A DNA stretch of 64,000 nucleotides from Geovibrio thiophilus (GTDB lineage Bacteria; Chrysiogenota; Deferribacteres; Deferribacterales; Geovibrionaceae): assembly GCF_004087915.1 (NCBI RefSeq), contig NZ_CP035108.1, positions 2,108,001 to 2,172,000 of the forward strand, in the 5' to 3' direction. Position 1 is the first letter of the stretch. Each line of letters begins with the position of its first letter. The notes under the pieces were generated by a model that made no database searches, had not been told where the DNA came from, and saw only the letters and a list, made by a program, of their open reading frames with translations. Positions 37,389 through 46,449 of this stretch are shown piece by piece. A program made the position numbers and the translations under genes.

Positions 37389-39317
37389 ATGTTTGCCGCA
37401 TACTCCCCCGATATTCTGAAAAACAAAGACAGGCAGATAAAGGAAGCAATAGAAAACGCAAAAAGACTCGCCGGAGAACTCTGCGCTCAGCCTGCTCCCA
37501 CCTATGACAGCTTCATGAAGCCGCTGGAGAAAGCCGGAGCGGAAATATCAAGGCTGTTCTTCCCCGTGGGGCACTTGAACAGCGTATGCAACAGCAAGGA
37601 GACTCAGGAGCTTTACGCCGCCTGCATCCCCCTTCTCAGCGATTATTCCACATGGTTCAGCCAGAATGCGGACATTATGAAGGCTGTGAAAAAAATCGCC
37701 GAAGCGGATGACCTCTCCACTTCCAGACGCAAGTCCGTGGAGGACACCCTGCGCAGCTTCAGGCTGGGCGGCGTTGACCTCCCTGCGGATAAAAAACAAA
37801 GGGTCAAAGAGATCTCACTCGCGCTCAGCGAACTGGGCAACGCTTTTTTCCAGAACCTTCTGAACGCCACAGCCGCCTATGAGCTTGAAATAATCGATCC
37901 GGCAGACATGGAAGGCATTCCCGAAAGCGACCTTGCCGGAATGAAAACCGAAAACGGCTGGAAACTCACTCTCCAGATGCCTGTCTACATAGCATACATG
38001 ACCCACGGCAGAAACAGAGAAATAAGGGAAAAACTATACAGGGCATACTGCACGAGAGCGCCTGAAAACGGCGAAGTCATAGAGAATACCATGCGCCTCC
38101 GTCATGAGCTGGCGCAGCTTACAGGATTTTCCGGCTATGCAGAATATTCCCTCGCCTCCAAAGACGCAGAGAGCCCCGCAGACGTGCTCAAGCTCCTTGA
38201 AACTCTCCTTGAGAGAGTGAAAAAACCCGCTGAAAAAGAGATTGAAGAGCTTAAAGCCTTCTTCGGGCAGGAGCTTGAAAGCCATGATCTCATGTTCGCC
38301 TCTGAACAGTACAAAAAGCATCTCTACGGCTTTGACGAAGAGCTCTACCGCCCCTATTTTGAGAAAAATAACGTAATAGACGGGATGATCCGTTTTCTGG
38401 GAGAGGTGTTCTCACTTAGCTTTGAGAGGGTAGAAGCTCCCGTATGGCACAAAAGCGTTGCTGTTTATGATATTTCCAGAAAAGGACACGGCTTCGCCCG
38501 CCTCTACATGGACATGGAGACCCGCAAGGAAAAGCGTGACGGCGCGTGGATGAACGACTGGGTAACCAGACACACGGAAGACGGCAAAATTATCCCCGCC
38601 ACGGCAGTCATAGCAGCCAACTTTCCCGCCGCCAAGGACGGGCGCCCATCCCTGCTCAGACACAGAGACGTTGTGACGCTTTTCCATGAAATGGGGCATG
38701 CTCTGCACCACATATGCAGCGAGGTTGATGAGGCGGACGTAAGCGGTATCAACGGCGTGGAGTGGGATGCGGTCGAGTTTCCCTCACAGTTCCTTGAGCT
38801 TTTCGCCTATGAGGAGGATGTGCTCGCCATATTCGCAAGGCATTATCAGACTGGTGAAATTATCCCCGCAGAAATGGTGGATAAACTGAAAGAGGTGCGC
38901 AGCTATCATGCGGCGCTTGTAATACTCCGGCAGGTTGAGTTAGGCATGTTCGATATGCTGATACACAGAAAGCCGTGCACAGAAGCAGAGGTTCAGAAGA
39001 TTCTGGACACAGTGAGAGCAAAAACATCACTCATACAGCAGCCGGCGTACAATAAATTCCAGAACGGCTTCAGCCACATCTTTTCAGGCGGATACGCCGC
39101 CGGCTACTACAGCTATAAATGGGCGGAACGCATGAGTGCTGACGCTTTCATGGAGTTCAGAAAGCATGGGATCTTCAACAGGGAGCTGGCGGACAGATAT
39201 TTCGACATAATTCTGAAAAACGGCGGCAGCCGCAGAGCCATGGAACTCTATAAGGAGTTCATCGGCAGAGAACCCGGAATAGACGCTATGTTGGAATTGG
39301 AAGGTATTAAAGCATAA
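37389..39317 (+). CDS. M3-family oligopeptidase (thimet/oligopeptidase A type)
   Basis: 642 residues. The zinc site HEMGHALHH near 434-442 with the third ligand in EWDAVEFPSQFLE near 458 is diagnostic of M3 metallopeptidases. Upstream are the conserved FARLYMDM and ANFP segments, and downstream HIFSGGYAAGYYSYKWAE lines the substrate channel. There is no signal peptide, so it degrades peptides of about 5-20 residues in the cytoplasm. Length is close to E. coli PrlC (680 residues). AGAGG precedes the ATG by 5 bases. Confidence 0.92.
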   Translation: MFAAYSPDILKNKDRQIKEAIENAKRLAGELCAQPAPTYDSFMKPLEKAGAEISRLFFPVGHLNSVCNSKETQELYAACIPLLSDYSTWFSQNADIMKAVKKIAEADDLSTSRRKSVEDTLRSFRLGGVDLPADKKQRVKEISLALSELGNAFFQNLLNATAAYELEIIDPADMEGIPESDLAGMKTENGWKLTLQMPVYIAYMTHGRNREIREKLYRAYCTRAPENGEVIENTMRLRHELAQLTGFSGYAEYSLASKDAESPADVLKLLETLLERVKKPAEKEIEELKAFFGQELESHDLMFASEQYKKHLYGFDEELYRPYFEKNNVIDGMIRFLGEVFSLSFERVEAPVWHKSVAVYDISRKGHGFARLYMDMETRKEKRDGAWMNDWVTRHTEDGKIIPATAVIAANFPAAKDGRPSLLRHRDVVTLFHEMGHALHHICSEVDEADVSGINGVEWDAVEFPSQFLELFAYEEDVLAIFARHYQTGEIIPAEMVDKLKEVRSYHAALVILRQVELGMFDMLIHRKPCTEAEVQKILDTVRAKTSLIQQPAYNKFQNGFSHIFSGGYAAGYYSYKWAERMSADAFMEFRKHGIFNRELADRYFDIILKNGGSRRAMELYKEFIGREPGIDAMLELEGIKA

Positions 39318-39407
39318 ACCGCAAGCAGCGCACCCGACCAAGTGCGGGCAAATAATTTCTTTCAAAAAAGCCTGCTTAACAGTTTCAGTTTGCTGAAAGT
39401 AAAAAAA

Positions 39408-39453
39408 CTGAGACTGCCGTGTCGCTAACGCTCCGTTCGCAGTGAAGCAATCT
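39408..39453. repeat. REP-like motif
   Basis: GAGACTGCCGTGTCGCTAAC ... GTTCGCAGTGAAGCAATCT contains halves of the same REP-like motifs that bracket the array at 11.7-12.3 kb. It lies between the M3 peptidase gene and the feoB terminator. Confidence 0.5.
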
Positions 39454-39492
39454 TATTTATCTGCCAAAACAAATTATGAACTTTTCATCAAC

Positions 39493-39526
39493 AACCCCCC
39501 ACCGATAAGTGTACCGGAGGGGGGTT
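39493..39526 (-). terminator. Hairpin ending the minus-strand feoAB operon
   Basis: An 8-bp arm AACCCCCC pairs with GGGGGGTT (39519-39526), extended by ACCG/CGG pairs. The T run on the minus strand is interrupted (TTGTTG). Confidence 0.6.
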
Positions 39527-39555
39527 CAGATATTATAATCTTTTACAGATTCAGT

Positions 39556-41700
39556 TTAAAGAATAAGCCCTGCAACATTGTAAACGATGATTGATACAAC
39601 GAACGCAAAAGCTGTGTAGCCGACAAGGGTAAAAGCCGTCCACTTTTTACTTCCCGTCTCCTTGTTTATAACAGCGAGTGTTACGAAGCAGGGTGAGTAA
39701 AGCATTGTAAACATGAGGAAAGCAAGAGCCGTGGCAAGTGACCATGACGGGTCGCTCGCAAGCCTTTCAGAAAGAGATCCGGATTCTTCGGCATCAACCT
39801 CTCCGAGAGAATACGCAGTACCGAGTGAAGAAACCACAAGCTCTTTCGCCGCTATGCCTGCGATGATGGAGATATTCGTTCTCCAGTCAAAACCGGCAAG
39901 CTGTGTAACAGGCTCCATAGCAGTTCCTATTCTGCCCGCATAAGAGCCTCTCAGTTCTTCTGAAAGAGCGGCATTTTCTATTTCGGCTACTGCTGCCGCC
40001 TGAGCCTCTTCATCAGTGACAGTGCTTTCAACCTGAGCTATCTGATCTTCGTAGAATGCCGCTCTCTCTTCGCTCATTCCGGGGAATGTCATAAGCGCCC
40101 AGAGGATAATTGAAACAGCGAGGATGATAGTTCCCGCCTTTTTCACGTACATCCATGTTTTCTCCCAAGCGTGGAAGAGAAGCCCCTTAAGAGTTGGCAG
40201 CCTGTAAGGAGGAAGTTCCATAATGAAAACGGACTGTTCGCCTTTAACGATCGTGAGTCCGAGTACTTTTGCCATAAGAAGAGCAAGCACCCAGCTTCCG
40301 AGAGTTATGCCGAGCATCATTCCGCCTTTATTGCCGGGCCAGAAAGCCGCTATGAGAAGAGCATAAACGGGAAGCTTCGCCCCGCATGCCATAAACGGAG
40401 TAGTCAGAATGGTCAGAAGCCTTTCTTTGGGGCTTTTGATAGTTCTTGCCGCCATAACGCCGGGGATTGCGCACCCGCCTGCTATACCGCCCGCAACAAT
40501 GTAGGGAACAACAGAACTGCCCTGAAGACCGAACGCACGGAAGACACGGTCAAGCATGTAGGCGATCCTTGTCATATAGCCTGTGTCTTCAAGAATGGCG
40601 ATTATAAAGAACATGAACAGAATCAGAGGCGCAAAGCCGAGAACCCCGCCCACTCCGTCTATAACGCCGGAGATAATGAGTGATTTAAGCAGACCCTCGG
40701 GAAGAGCCGCATCCGCCACTCCGCCAAGCCAGCCGAAGAGGCTTTCAAGCCAGCCCACCGGAGTTTCACTCGCCCAGAAGGTGAACTCGTAAAGACCGTA
40801 AAGCACGGCAAGCATGATAACGGGACCGAGCACCCTGTGGGTGAGCACCTTGTCAGCCTTATCGGAAAGGTAAAGCCTCTCCATCTCGTTCTCTTTTTTA
40901 ACAACATCTTTCAGAACGGATTTGAGGTAACCGTATCTGTAATCTGCTATGATAATTTCAGGATATGTATCAAGGGTTTTTTTAAGGTGCTTCTCAACTT
41001 TTTCAACGATTGCGGTGAGTTTTCCATGAACATCGGTGAAAACCTCACCTTTTTTCATTACTTCCACATCGTTTTCAAGATATTTAAGCGCAACCCATCT
41101 TGCAGGGTAGCTTTCAGTGAGGAACGCATTTTCATTTATGAGCGCTTCCATCTCCTCAAGGGCGGGGTCAAGGTCGCTTCCGTAGGAGATTCTGAATTCT
41201 TTTCTTTCAGACTTAAACCTGAGCACTCCTTCGAGAAGCTCTTTTTTGCCTACGCCGTCTCTGGCTATGGTTTTGATAACAGGCACGCCGATCTTTTTTG
41301 CAAGGAGGTCAGCGTCAATACGGATGTTTCTTTTCTCCGCCATGTCCACCATGTTCAGAGCCAAAACCAGAGGCTTGTCAAGCTCCATAAGCTGAACAGC
41401 GAGATAGAGGTTGCGTTCAAGGTTTGAAGCGTCAACAACATCTATTATTATATCGGGGTTTGTTGTGGTGATAAAGTCTCTTGCCACTACCTCTTCAAGA
41501 GAGTAAGCGGTGAGAGAGTATGTTCCGGGAAGGTCAGTGAGGATAATCTCGCTTCCGTCGTAATGGACTTTTGCTTCCTTCTTCTCAACCGTAACTCCGG
41601 GATAGTTCGCCACTTTATAGTGCGTACCGGCGATAAGGTTGAAAAGGGTTGTTTTACCGCTGTTGGGGTTGCCCGCCAAAACTGCTTTCAATGCTGACAT
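39556..41700 (-). CDS. feoB: Ferrous iron transporter FeoB (first copy)
   Basis: 714 residues. N-terminal G domain with GNPNSGKTT (10-18), DLPGTYSL (G3) and NMVD (G4), then a helical GDI domain, then a membrane part with the Gate motifs GGIAGGCAIPGVMAARTI and PFMACGAKLPVY. It imports Fe(II) across the inner membrane, with GTP-driven gating. It follows feoA by 4 bases and starts with GGGGTG upstream. A second, more divergent copy lies across the shared intergenic region on the other strand. Confidence 0.94.
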   Translation of the reverse strand: MSALKAVLAGNPNSGKTTLFNLIAGTHYKVANYPGVTVEKKEAKVHYDGSEIILTDLPGTYSLTAYSLEEVVARDFITTTNPDIIIDVVDASNLERNLYLAVQLMELDKPLVLALNMVDMAEKRNIRIDADLLAKKIGVPVIKTIARDGVGKKELLEGVLRFKSERKEFRISYGSDLDPALEEMEALINENAFLTESYPARWVALKYLENDVEVMKKGEVFTDVHGKLTAIVEKVEKHLKKTLDTYPEIIIADYRYGYLKSVLKDVVKKENEMERLYLSDKADKVLTHRVLGPVIMLAVLYGLYEFTFWASETPVGWLESLFGWLGGVADAALPEGLLKSLIISGVIDGVGGVLGFAPLILFMFFIIAILEDTGYMTRIAYMLDRVFRAFGLQGSSVVPYIVAGGIAGGCAIPGVMAARTIKSPKERLLTILTTPFMACGAKLPVYALLIAAFWPGNKGGMMLGITLGSWVLALLMAKVLGLTIVKGEQSVFIMELPPYRLPTLKGLLFHAWEKTWMYVKKAGTIILAVSIILWALMTFPGMSEERAAFYEDQIAQVESTVTDEEAQAAAVAEIENAALSEELRGSYAGRIGTAMEPVTQLAGFDWRTNISIIAGIAAKELVVSSLGTAYSLGEVDAEESGSLSERLASDPSWSLATALAFLMFTMLYSPCFVTLAVINKETGSKKWTAFTLVGYTAFAFVVSIIVYNVAGLIL

Positions 41701-41704
41701 CTTA

Positions 41705-41938
41705 TCACCCCTTTACTTCAACGTAGATATTGTCCGCTTCGCTGTTGCGGAGTGTAACCACAGTGTCGTTAACTTTCAGCGCAACCGGATCATACAGGGG
41801 CGCTCTGCCTGTAACAAAAACTTCCGCACCCACAGAAATGCCTATGTCCCGGATACGGCGGCAAACCTCGCCTTCACAGTTTATTCTGATTACTGTGCCC
41901 TTCTGATTAACCTTCATATTTCTTAGTAAGACTTCCAA
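41705..41938 (-). CDS. feoA: FeoA-family ferrous iron transport accessory protein (first copy)
   Basis: 77 residues from a TTG at 41938. This start is chosen because GGAGGAGG lies 5 bases before it; a TTG at 41953 would sit upstream of that ribosome site. The protein has the SH3-like FeoA pattern: RRIRDIGISVGAEVFVTGRAPLYDPVALKVNDTVVTLRNSEADNIYVE. It binds or tunes FeoB, encoded immediately downstream. Confidence 0.85.
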   Translation of the reverse strand: MEVLLRNMKVNQKGTVIRINCEGEVCRRIRDIGISVGAEVFVTGRAPLYDPVALKVNDTVVTLRNSEADNIYVEVKG

Positions 41939-41953
41939 ATTAACCTCCTCCAA

Positions 41954-42246
41954 TTTTACTTAGAGTACCTGCATATATTATGTATCCTAAAATTAATTAG
42001 CGGTATATAACTATGTTCCTAGTATGTCAATAGGGAAAATTCTGTTGAAATAAACTATCAATTTATTCTCTGAAATGATTCGGAACCCTAGTTCCTGACA
42101 TATATCCTTTTTTTTCATCAGTTGAATTTTTTTCCAGATGGGTAAATAAGAAATAAACAAAAAACATGTTGCAGATTTTAAACTTATATACTAGACACTA
42201 ATTTTATTAAAACCATCTAACAGATGAAAATAAAATCAGGTGAAGC
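41954..42246. promoter_or_regulatory. Divergent feo promoter region
   Basis: 293 AT-rich bases between the two feoAB pairs. No consensus Fur box is visible. Dyads that could serve a metalloregulator are GGAAC-CCTA-GTTCC at 42082-42095 and an imperfect AT-rich dyad around 41984-42006 (TATCCTAA ... TTAGCGGTATA), which recalls DtxR/IdeR-like half-sites. Both are low confidence. Confidence 0.3.
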
Positions 42247-42489
42247 ATGCCGGAAACGAAAATTCTGAAATTGTCTGAAATGAAGACAAACGAAAAAGCA
42301 CGCATAAAAAGCTACAGCGCCAAAGGACTTCTGAAGCAAAAGCTTTACAATATGGGGTTTATCCCGGGCTCGGAAATACTCATGGTACGCACAGCCCCCC
42401 TGATGGATCCAATTGAGGTTATGGTTCAGAATTACTTTGTAACCATAAGAAGAACTGAGGCAAAAATAATAGAAGTGGAACTGATATGA
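42247..42489 (+). CDS. feoA: FeoA-family ferrous iron transport accessory protein (second copy)
   Basis: 80 residues with the FeoA SH3 pattern (LYNMGFIPGSEILMVRTAPLMDPIEVMVQNYFVTIRRTEAKIIEVEL). AGGTGA precedes the ATG. It overlaps feoB by 4 bases (ATGA), giving translational coupling. Its sequence differs strongly from the first copy, so the two pairs are not a recent duplication. Confidence 0.88.
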   Translation: MPETKILKLSEMKTNEKARIKSYSAKGLLKQKLYNMGFIPGSEILMVRTAPLMDPIEVMVQNYFVTIRRTEAKIIEVELI

Positions 42490-44918
42490 TAAAAATTGCG
42501 CTGGCAGGGCAGCCCAACTGCGGTAAATCCACAATATTCACCATGCTCAGCGGAGTAAACCAGCACATAGCAAACTACCCCGGCGTGACAGTGGATAAAA
42601 AAACGGCGCACTTAAGTCATTCCGGGGAAAAAATTGAGATTGTTGACCTTCCCGGTACATACTCCTTCAGCTCATTTTCTCTTGAAGAACGGGTTGCGAA
42701 GGATTACCTGATAAATGAGAATCCTGACCTGATCATTAATGTAATCGACGCCTCAAATATAAAGCGCAGCCTGTATCTCACCTTCCAGCTTCTGGAACTC
42801 GGAAAACCGGTTGTCATAATCCTCAATATGATGGACGTGGCTAAGAGGCGCGGACTTGAAATTGATGTTCAGAAGTTTTCCGAACTTCTAAAGGTTCGTG
42901 TGGTTGAGGCTGTTGGTTCCAGAAACATCGGCAAAAAGGAAATTCTGTCCTCCATAACCGAAGCGCACAAACATAAGGCAACAGGCTTTGAAATCAACTA
43001 TGAAGAACTTGAACCCTACATAGCCCGTTATACGGAAAAAATCAAAATATCTTCCGAAATTTCTCCAAGATGGTTCGCCATTAAAGCTCTCGAAGCGGAT
43101 GAGGCAGTTCTGAGTAAAGCAGGCATAACCAAAGAGGACATGGATGAGGAATACAGAAGAATACATTCGGAACACCAGATAGATATAGATTCATTCCTTG
43201 CGTCGGTAAGATACCAGAGCGCAGACTATCTCTACCATAAATGCGTGAAGGAAACCTCAGAAAAGAGAGAGACCTTCACATCCAGAGCCGACAGGGTAAT
43301 ACTCAACAGATGGCTCGCGTTCCCATTTCTGGCGGGTGTCATTTATCTGGTTTACCAGCTTTCCATAGTCTTAGGCTACAAGCTCACTAATTACACATGG
43401 CCTTATCTTGCCATGCTGAAAAATTTTATCATATCTGTTCTGCCGGAACCTCAATTCACTGATGTTCCCATACTCACCGATTTCGGAATCTGGATGACGA
43501 ACAGTGCTCTGGCGCTCCTGAACTATGTGCCTATCTTCCTCATCCTCTTTGCGCTGATCGCAATCATTGAGGACATAGGCTACATGCCCCGCATAGCCTT
43601 CATACTGGACAGGGTTTTTAAGCGGTACGGGCTCCACGGTCAGTCCACACTTCCCCTTGTTCTCGGCGGCGCTTTTGTGGGCGGCTGCGCTGTTCCCGGG
43701 GTAATGGCGACAAAGGGCATAGCGGATGAAAGGGCAAGGCTTGCCACTATCCTCACTGTTCCTTATATGAACTGCCTTGCGAAGGTTCCGTTCTACGCCC
43801 TTCTGCTGGGAGCATTCTTTGAAGGACAGATGACAGTCATGATGTTCTTCATCTCCACGGTGACAATCTTCATAGCCCTCAGCGTGGCGAGACTAATAAC
43901 CCTTACCTTCCTCAAAAACAGAGAGACGGCGCCCTTCGTCATGGAGCTTCCTCCCTACCATCTGCCCACAATAAAGGGTGTTGTGCTGAGAGCATTTCAA
44001 AGGGTATGGGTGTACATCAAAAAAGTGGGCAGCATAGTTCTTGCCGTGGCTGTTGTGCTGTTTATGCTGCTTCAGTTTCCGGGTGTATCAGCCGACAAGC
44101 AGGCAGAGATTCGGAAGCGAACGGACGCTGCTGTCTTAAAATTTTACATAACGGCGGAAGCGACACAGTATCACGGAATACTTAAAGAAAATGAGACTGT
44201 TTATAAGCTCATAAATATCTATAACACGTACAGGGCGCAGAAAATGACAGCCTCATCCTCTGCGGCAGCGGAAAGAATAGACGCTGCATTACAGGCTGAA
44301 TATCCGGAGCTGGCAGGATTTATTATCCCTGAAAATGATGAACAGAAATTAATCAACAGAGAAATCAGAACCATCTCCCGCACCGGACAGACACTGCTGA
44401 ATGATATGAAATCCGAAAAAATCAGGAACTCATTCCTCGGGATGTTCGGTCGTTCTCTTGAACCGATAACTCAGTTTGCTGGATTCGATTGGAGGGTCAA
44501 CGTGGCTTTCCTCAGTTCATTCGCGGCGAGAGAAAGCGCTGTAGCCACACTCGGCTCCATATACGAAACAGGCAAAACAGACCAGAGGGCAGAGGAAGCA
44601 ATATCCGAAGACGGTCTCTACACTCCGCTCCACGCAGTCGCCATGCTGATCTTCATGATACTTACTCCGCCGTGTATTGCCACAATGATTGTGGTGCGCA
44701 TACAGACAGGCTCTTACGGATGGATGATGTTCGCCATATTCTTCCCTATGATTCTCGGGGTAGTCATGGCTTCCGTATTTTTTAAAATAGGCACGGCTTT
44801 CAATTTAACCGGTCTCCAGACAATGCTGGTATTTTATGTTTCTATGGCGGTAACTGCTGTCGCCGCTGGGTTGTTCAAGGGCAGTTCTGTCAATTGGAAA
44901 GGCGGTTACCTGAAATAA
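42486..44918 (+). CDS. feoB: Ferrous iron transporter FeoB (second copy, long form)
   Basis: 810 residues. G domain GQPNCGKST (8-16), DLPGTYSF, NMMD, then the membrane part with GGAFVGGCAVPGVMATKGI and PYMNCLAKVPFY. It is about 95 residues longer than the first copy. The extra length lies mainly in the loop near residues 540-650 (KQAEIRKRTDA ... KINREIRT region), a charged helical insert between membrane helices. This is a divergent FeoB; substrate preference (iron or manganese) cannot be told from sequence. Confidence 0.92.
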   Translation: MIKIALAGQPNCGKSTIFTMLSGVNQHIANYPGVTVDKKTAHLSHSGEKIEIVDLPGTYSFSSFSLEERVAKDYLINENPDLIINVIDASNIKRSLYLTFQLLELGKPVVIILNMMDVAKRRGLEIDVQKFSELLKVRVVEAVGSRNIGKKEILSSITEAHKHKATGFEINYEELEPYIARYTEKIKISSEISPRWFAIKALEADEAVLSKAGITKEDMDEEYRRIHSEHQIDIDSFLASVRYQSADYLYHKCVKETSEKRETFTSRADRVILNRWLAFPFLAGVIYLVYQLSIVLGYKLTNYTWPYLAMLKNFIISVLPEPQFTDVPILTDFGIWMTNSALALLNYVPIFLILFALIAIIEDIGYMPRIAFILDRVFKRYGLHGQSTLPLVLGGAFVGGCAVPGVMATKGIADERARLATILTVPYMNCLAKVPFYALLLGAFFEGQMTVMMFFISTVTIFIALSVARLITLTFLKNRETAPFVMELPPYHLPTIKGVVLRAFQRVWVYIKKVGSIVLAVAVVLFMLLQFPGVSADKQAEIRKRTDAAVLKFYITAEATQYHGILKENETVYKLINIYNTYRAQKMTASSSAAAERIDAALQAEYPELAGFIIPENDEQKLINREIRTISRTGQTLLNDMKSEKIRNSFLGMFGRSLEPITQFAGFDWRVNVAFLSSFAARESAVATLGSIYETGKTDQRAEEAISEDGLYTPLHAVAMLIFMILTPPCIATMIVVRIQTGSYGWMMFAIFFPMILGVVMASVFFKIGTAFNLTGLQTMLVFYVSMAVTAVAAGLFKGSSVNWKGGYLK

Positions 44919-44964
44919 CGCTCATTAAGCCCGGAAACGGGCAAAAATAAAAAGAGGTGGATTC

Positions 44965-45267
44965 ATGAAAAAGTTAATCATCGTGCTTGCGGTAGTTCTC
45001 ACCGCGTCTATGGCATTCGCGCACACTGCGCTTATGGCTTGCTTCACTGAAGGCGAAGGAAAAGTAACATGCGAAGGCGGATTCAGCGACGGAAGCAGCG
45101 CCGCAGGTACAAAGTTCCGTGTTGAGCAAAACGGCAAAACGGTTTTTGAAGGCAAGTTTGATCAGAACAGCGAAGTAACCTTTGCAAAACCCGCAGGCGA
45201 ATATCAGACTGTGCTTGACGCTGGTGACGGTCACAAAGTTATCGTGAAAAGCAAGGACATCAATTAG
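44965..45267 (+). CDS. Small secreted protein with N-terminal histidine
   Basis: 100 residues. A clear signal peptide (MKKLIIVLAVVLTASMAFA) is followed by His20, which would be the first residue after cleavage. Two Cys in MACFTEGEGKVTCEGGF could form a disulfide. The C-terminal part is a beta-rich, transthyretin-like or DUF4198/NikL-like domain (FRVEQNGKTVFEGKFD ... VLDAGDGHKVIVKS). Its position 46 bases after feoB suggests a periplasmic metal role, but this is inference. A ribosome site AGAGGTGG precedes the ATG. A five-copy repeat array begins at its stop codon. Confidence 0.7.
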   Translation: MKKLIIVLAVVLTASMAFAHTALMACFTEGEGKVTCEGGFSDGSSAAGTKFRVEQNGKTVFEGKFDQNSEVTFAKPAGEYQTVLDAGDGHKVIVKSKDIN

Positions 45268-45759
45268 ACAGTGCTTCTGCCTGCATCCTGCGGCATAAGC
45301 ACACACGCTCGCGCCGTGATGAACACGGCTTCGCTTCGCACGGCGCGGCATACATCCCTGTATGCAGGATGAACAATTAGACAGTGCTTCTGCCTGCATC
45401 CTGCGGCATAAGCACACACGCTCGCGCCGTGATGAACACGGCTTCGCTTCGCACGGCGCGGCATACATCCCTGTATGCAGGATGAACAACCAGACAGTGC
45501 TTCTGCCTGCATCCTGCGGCATAAGCACACACGCTCGCGCCGTGATGAACACGGCTTCGCTTCGCACGGCGCGGCATACATCCCTGTATGCAGGATGAAC
45601 AACCAGACAGTGCTTCTGCCTGCATCCTGCGGCATAAGCACACACGCTCGCGCCGTGATGAACACGGCTTCGCTTCGCACGGCGCGGCATACATCCCTGT
45701 ATGCAGGATGAACAACCAGACAGTGCTTCTGCCTGCATCATGCGGCATAAGCACACACG
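45268..45759. repeat. Tandem array of a 113-bp hairpin element, four copies and a partial fifth
   Basis: Copies start at 45268, 45381, 45494, 45607 and 45720 (partial), each exactly 113 bases apart. Each has hairpin 1 (TGCTTCTGCC and GGCATAAGCA around apex TGCATCCTGC), the shared core ACACGCTCGC, hairpin 2 (GCCGTG, atgaa, CACGGC) and hairpin 3 (GCATACA, TCCC, TGTATGC). The unit includes CAATTAG, the last codons of the preceding gene; later copies have CAACCAG. Open frames through the array are repeats of the same translated unit and are not genes. With the REP pair and terminator, it fills the 670-base gap to the next gene. Confidence 0.92.
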
Positions 45760-45766
45760 TTTTCAG

Positions 45767-45866
45767 GTCATCCTGAACCCGCAGGGGTGAAGGATCTCAA
45801 TCGGAAAAAGCGTATTAAACTGTTATTGGTTCTGAGATTCTTCACTCTGTTCAGAGTGATTCATGG
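45767..45866. repeat. Pair of inverted REP-like motifs
   Basis: TCATCCTGAACCC ... GGATCTCA (45769-45800) and its reverse-orientation partner TGAGATTCTTC ... GAGTGATTCATGG (about 45832-45865) face each other, as in BIME-type REP pairs. A 6-bp hairpin (CACTCT and AGAGTG) lies in the second motif. Confidence 0.6.
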
Positions 45867-45889
45867 CTGGAAGTAAATGAGTACAAAAC

Positions 45890-45914
45890 AGGCGGGGGCA
45901 TGCCCCGCCTTTTG
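45890..45914. terminator. Terminator between the repeat array and the superoxide reductase gene
   Basis: AGGCGGGG, a five-base loop GCATG and CCCCGCCT form an 8-bp stem, flanked by A runs on one side and Ts on the other, so it can act on both strands. It lies 24 bases past the superoxide reductase stop codon. Confidence 0.8.
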
Positions 45915-45937
45915 CATTTCTGAAAGTTTGAAATATC

Positions 45938-46327
45938 TTAGAACTTAACTTCGGTACTGGATTCCCACAGACCGTGGATATTACAGTAGCTTACAGCTAT
46001 AAGCGTACCGGGAGCGTTCAGTTTAACCTTTGCCGTACCGAAAGGATCAGTGTATGCGGGTCCCTGATTGGCGCCTTTTGTGGATTCGCCGTGAGCTAAA
46101 AATTCAAATTTGGCAAGCTGGGTAACAGGACCTTCACCTTCGCCTTTGAAGTAAAGGGCTATCCAGTTGATGAAGTGCTCGGTTGTGTTGGGGTGGGGAA
46201 TTTCTTTGCCCACGGAAACCGTAACGAAGAAAGGCTCACCGGCTTTAATACCCGCCGGAAGTTCGATAACCGGAACGTGTTTTTCGCTTTTGAAGTCTGC
46301 GCTTTTAACAAATTGTCCTATTGCCAT
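45938..46327 (-). CDS. Superoxide reductase (class II, neelaredoxin type)
   Basis: 129 residues from the ATG at 46327, which has AGGAGG 8 bases upstream; a longer GTG start is rejected. Iron ligands and catalytic residues are all present: Glu15 and His17 (SEKHVP), His45 and His51 (HPNTTEH), Cys115 and His118 (CNIHG). There is no N-terminal desulforedoxin domain, so it is the one-iron class. It reduces superoxide to peroxide in the cytoplasm without releasing oxygen, typical of anaerobes. No dedicated electron donor (rubredoxin) is adjacent. Confidence 0.93.
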   Translation of the reverse strand: MAIGQFVKSADFKSEKHVPVIELPAGIKAGEPFFVTVSVGKEIPHPNTTEHFINWIALYFKGEGEGPVTQLAKFEFLAHGESTKGANQGPAYTDPFGTAKVKLNAPGTLIAVSYCNIHGLWESSTEVKF

Positions 46328-46449
46328 TTTGCTGCCTCCTTGTAATTTATACACTTTAGTAAGTATACCACTTAAACTTTATACAGCCATCCTATCCCGC
46401 AATGAATATTTTTGCAAGATATTAATACTAATTTAATCCTGTTTTCTAT

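Noticed and set aside
41954-42246. Fur box in the divergent feo promoter region
   Set aside because: No sequence near the 19-bp Fur consensus was found; only imperfect dyads, reported as low-confidence sites.
44974-45756. Open frames of up to 260 codons through the 45-kb array on either strand
   Set aside because: They translate the same 113-bp repeat in several frames, run antisense to the secreted-protein gene, and have no consistent start or ribosome site.
45268-45759. CRISPR array
   Set aside because: Perfect 113-bp contiguous tandem copies without spacers.
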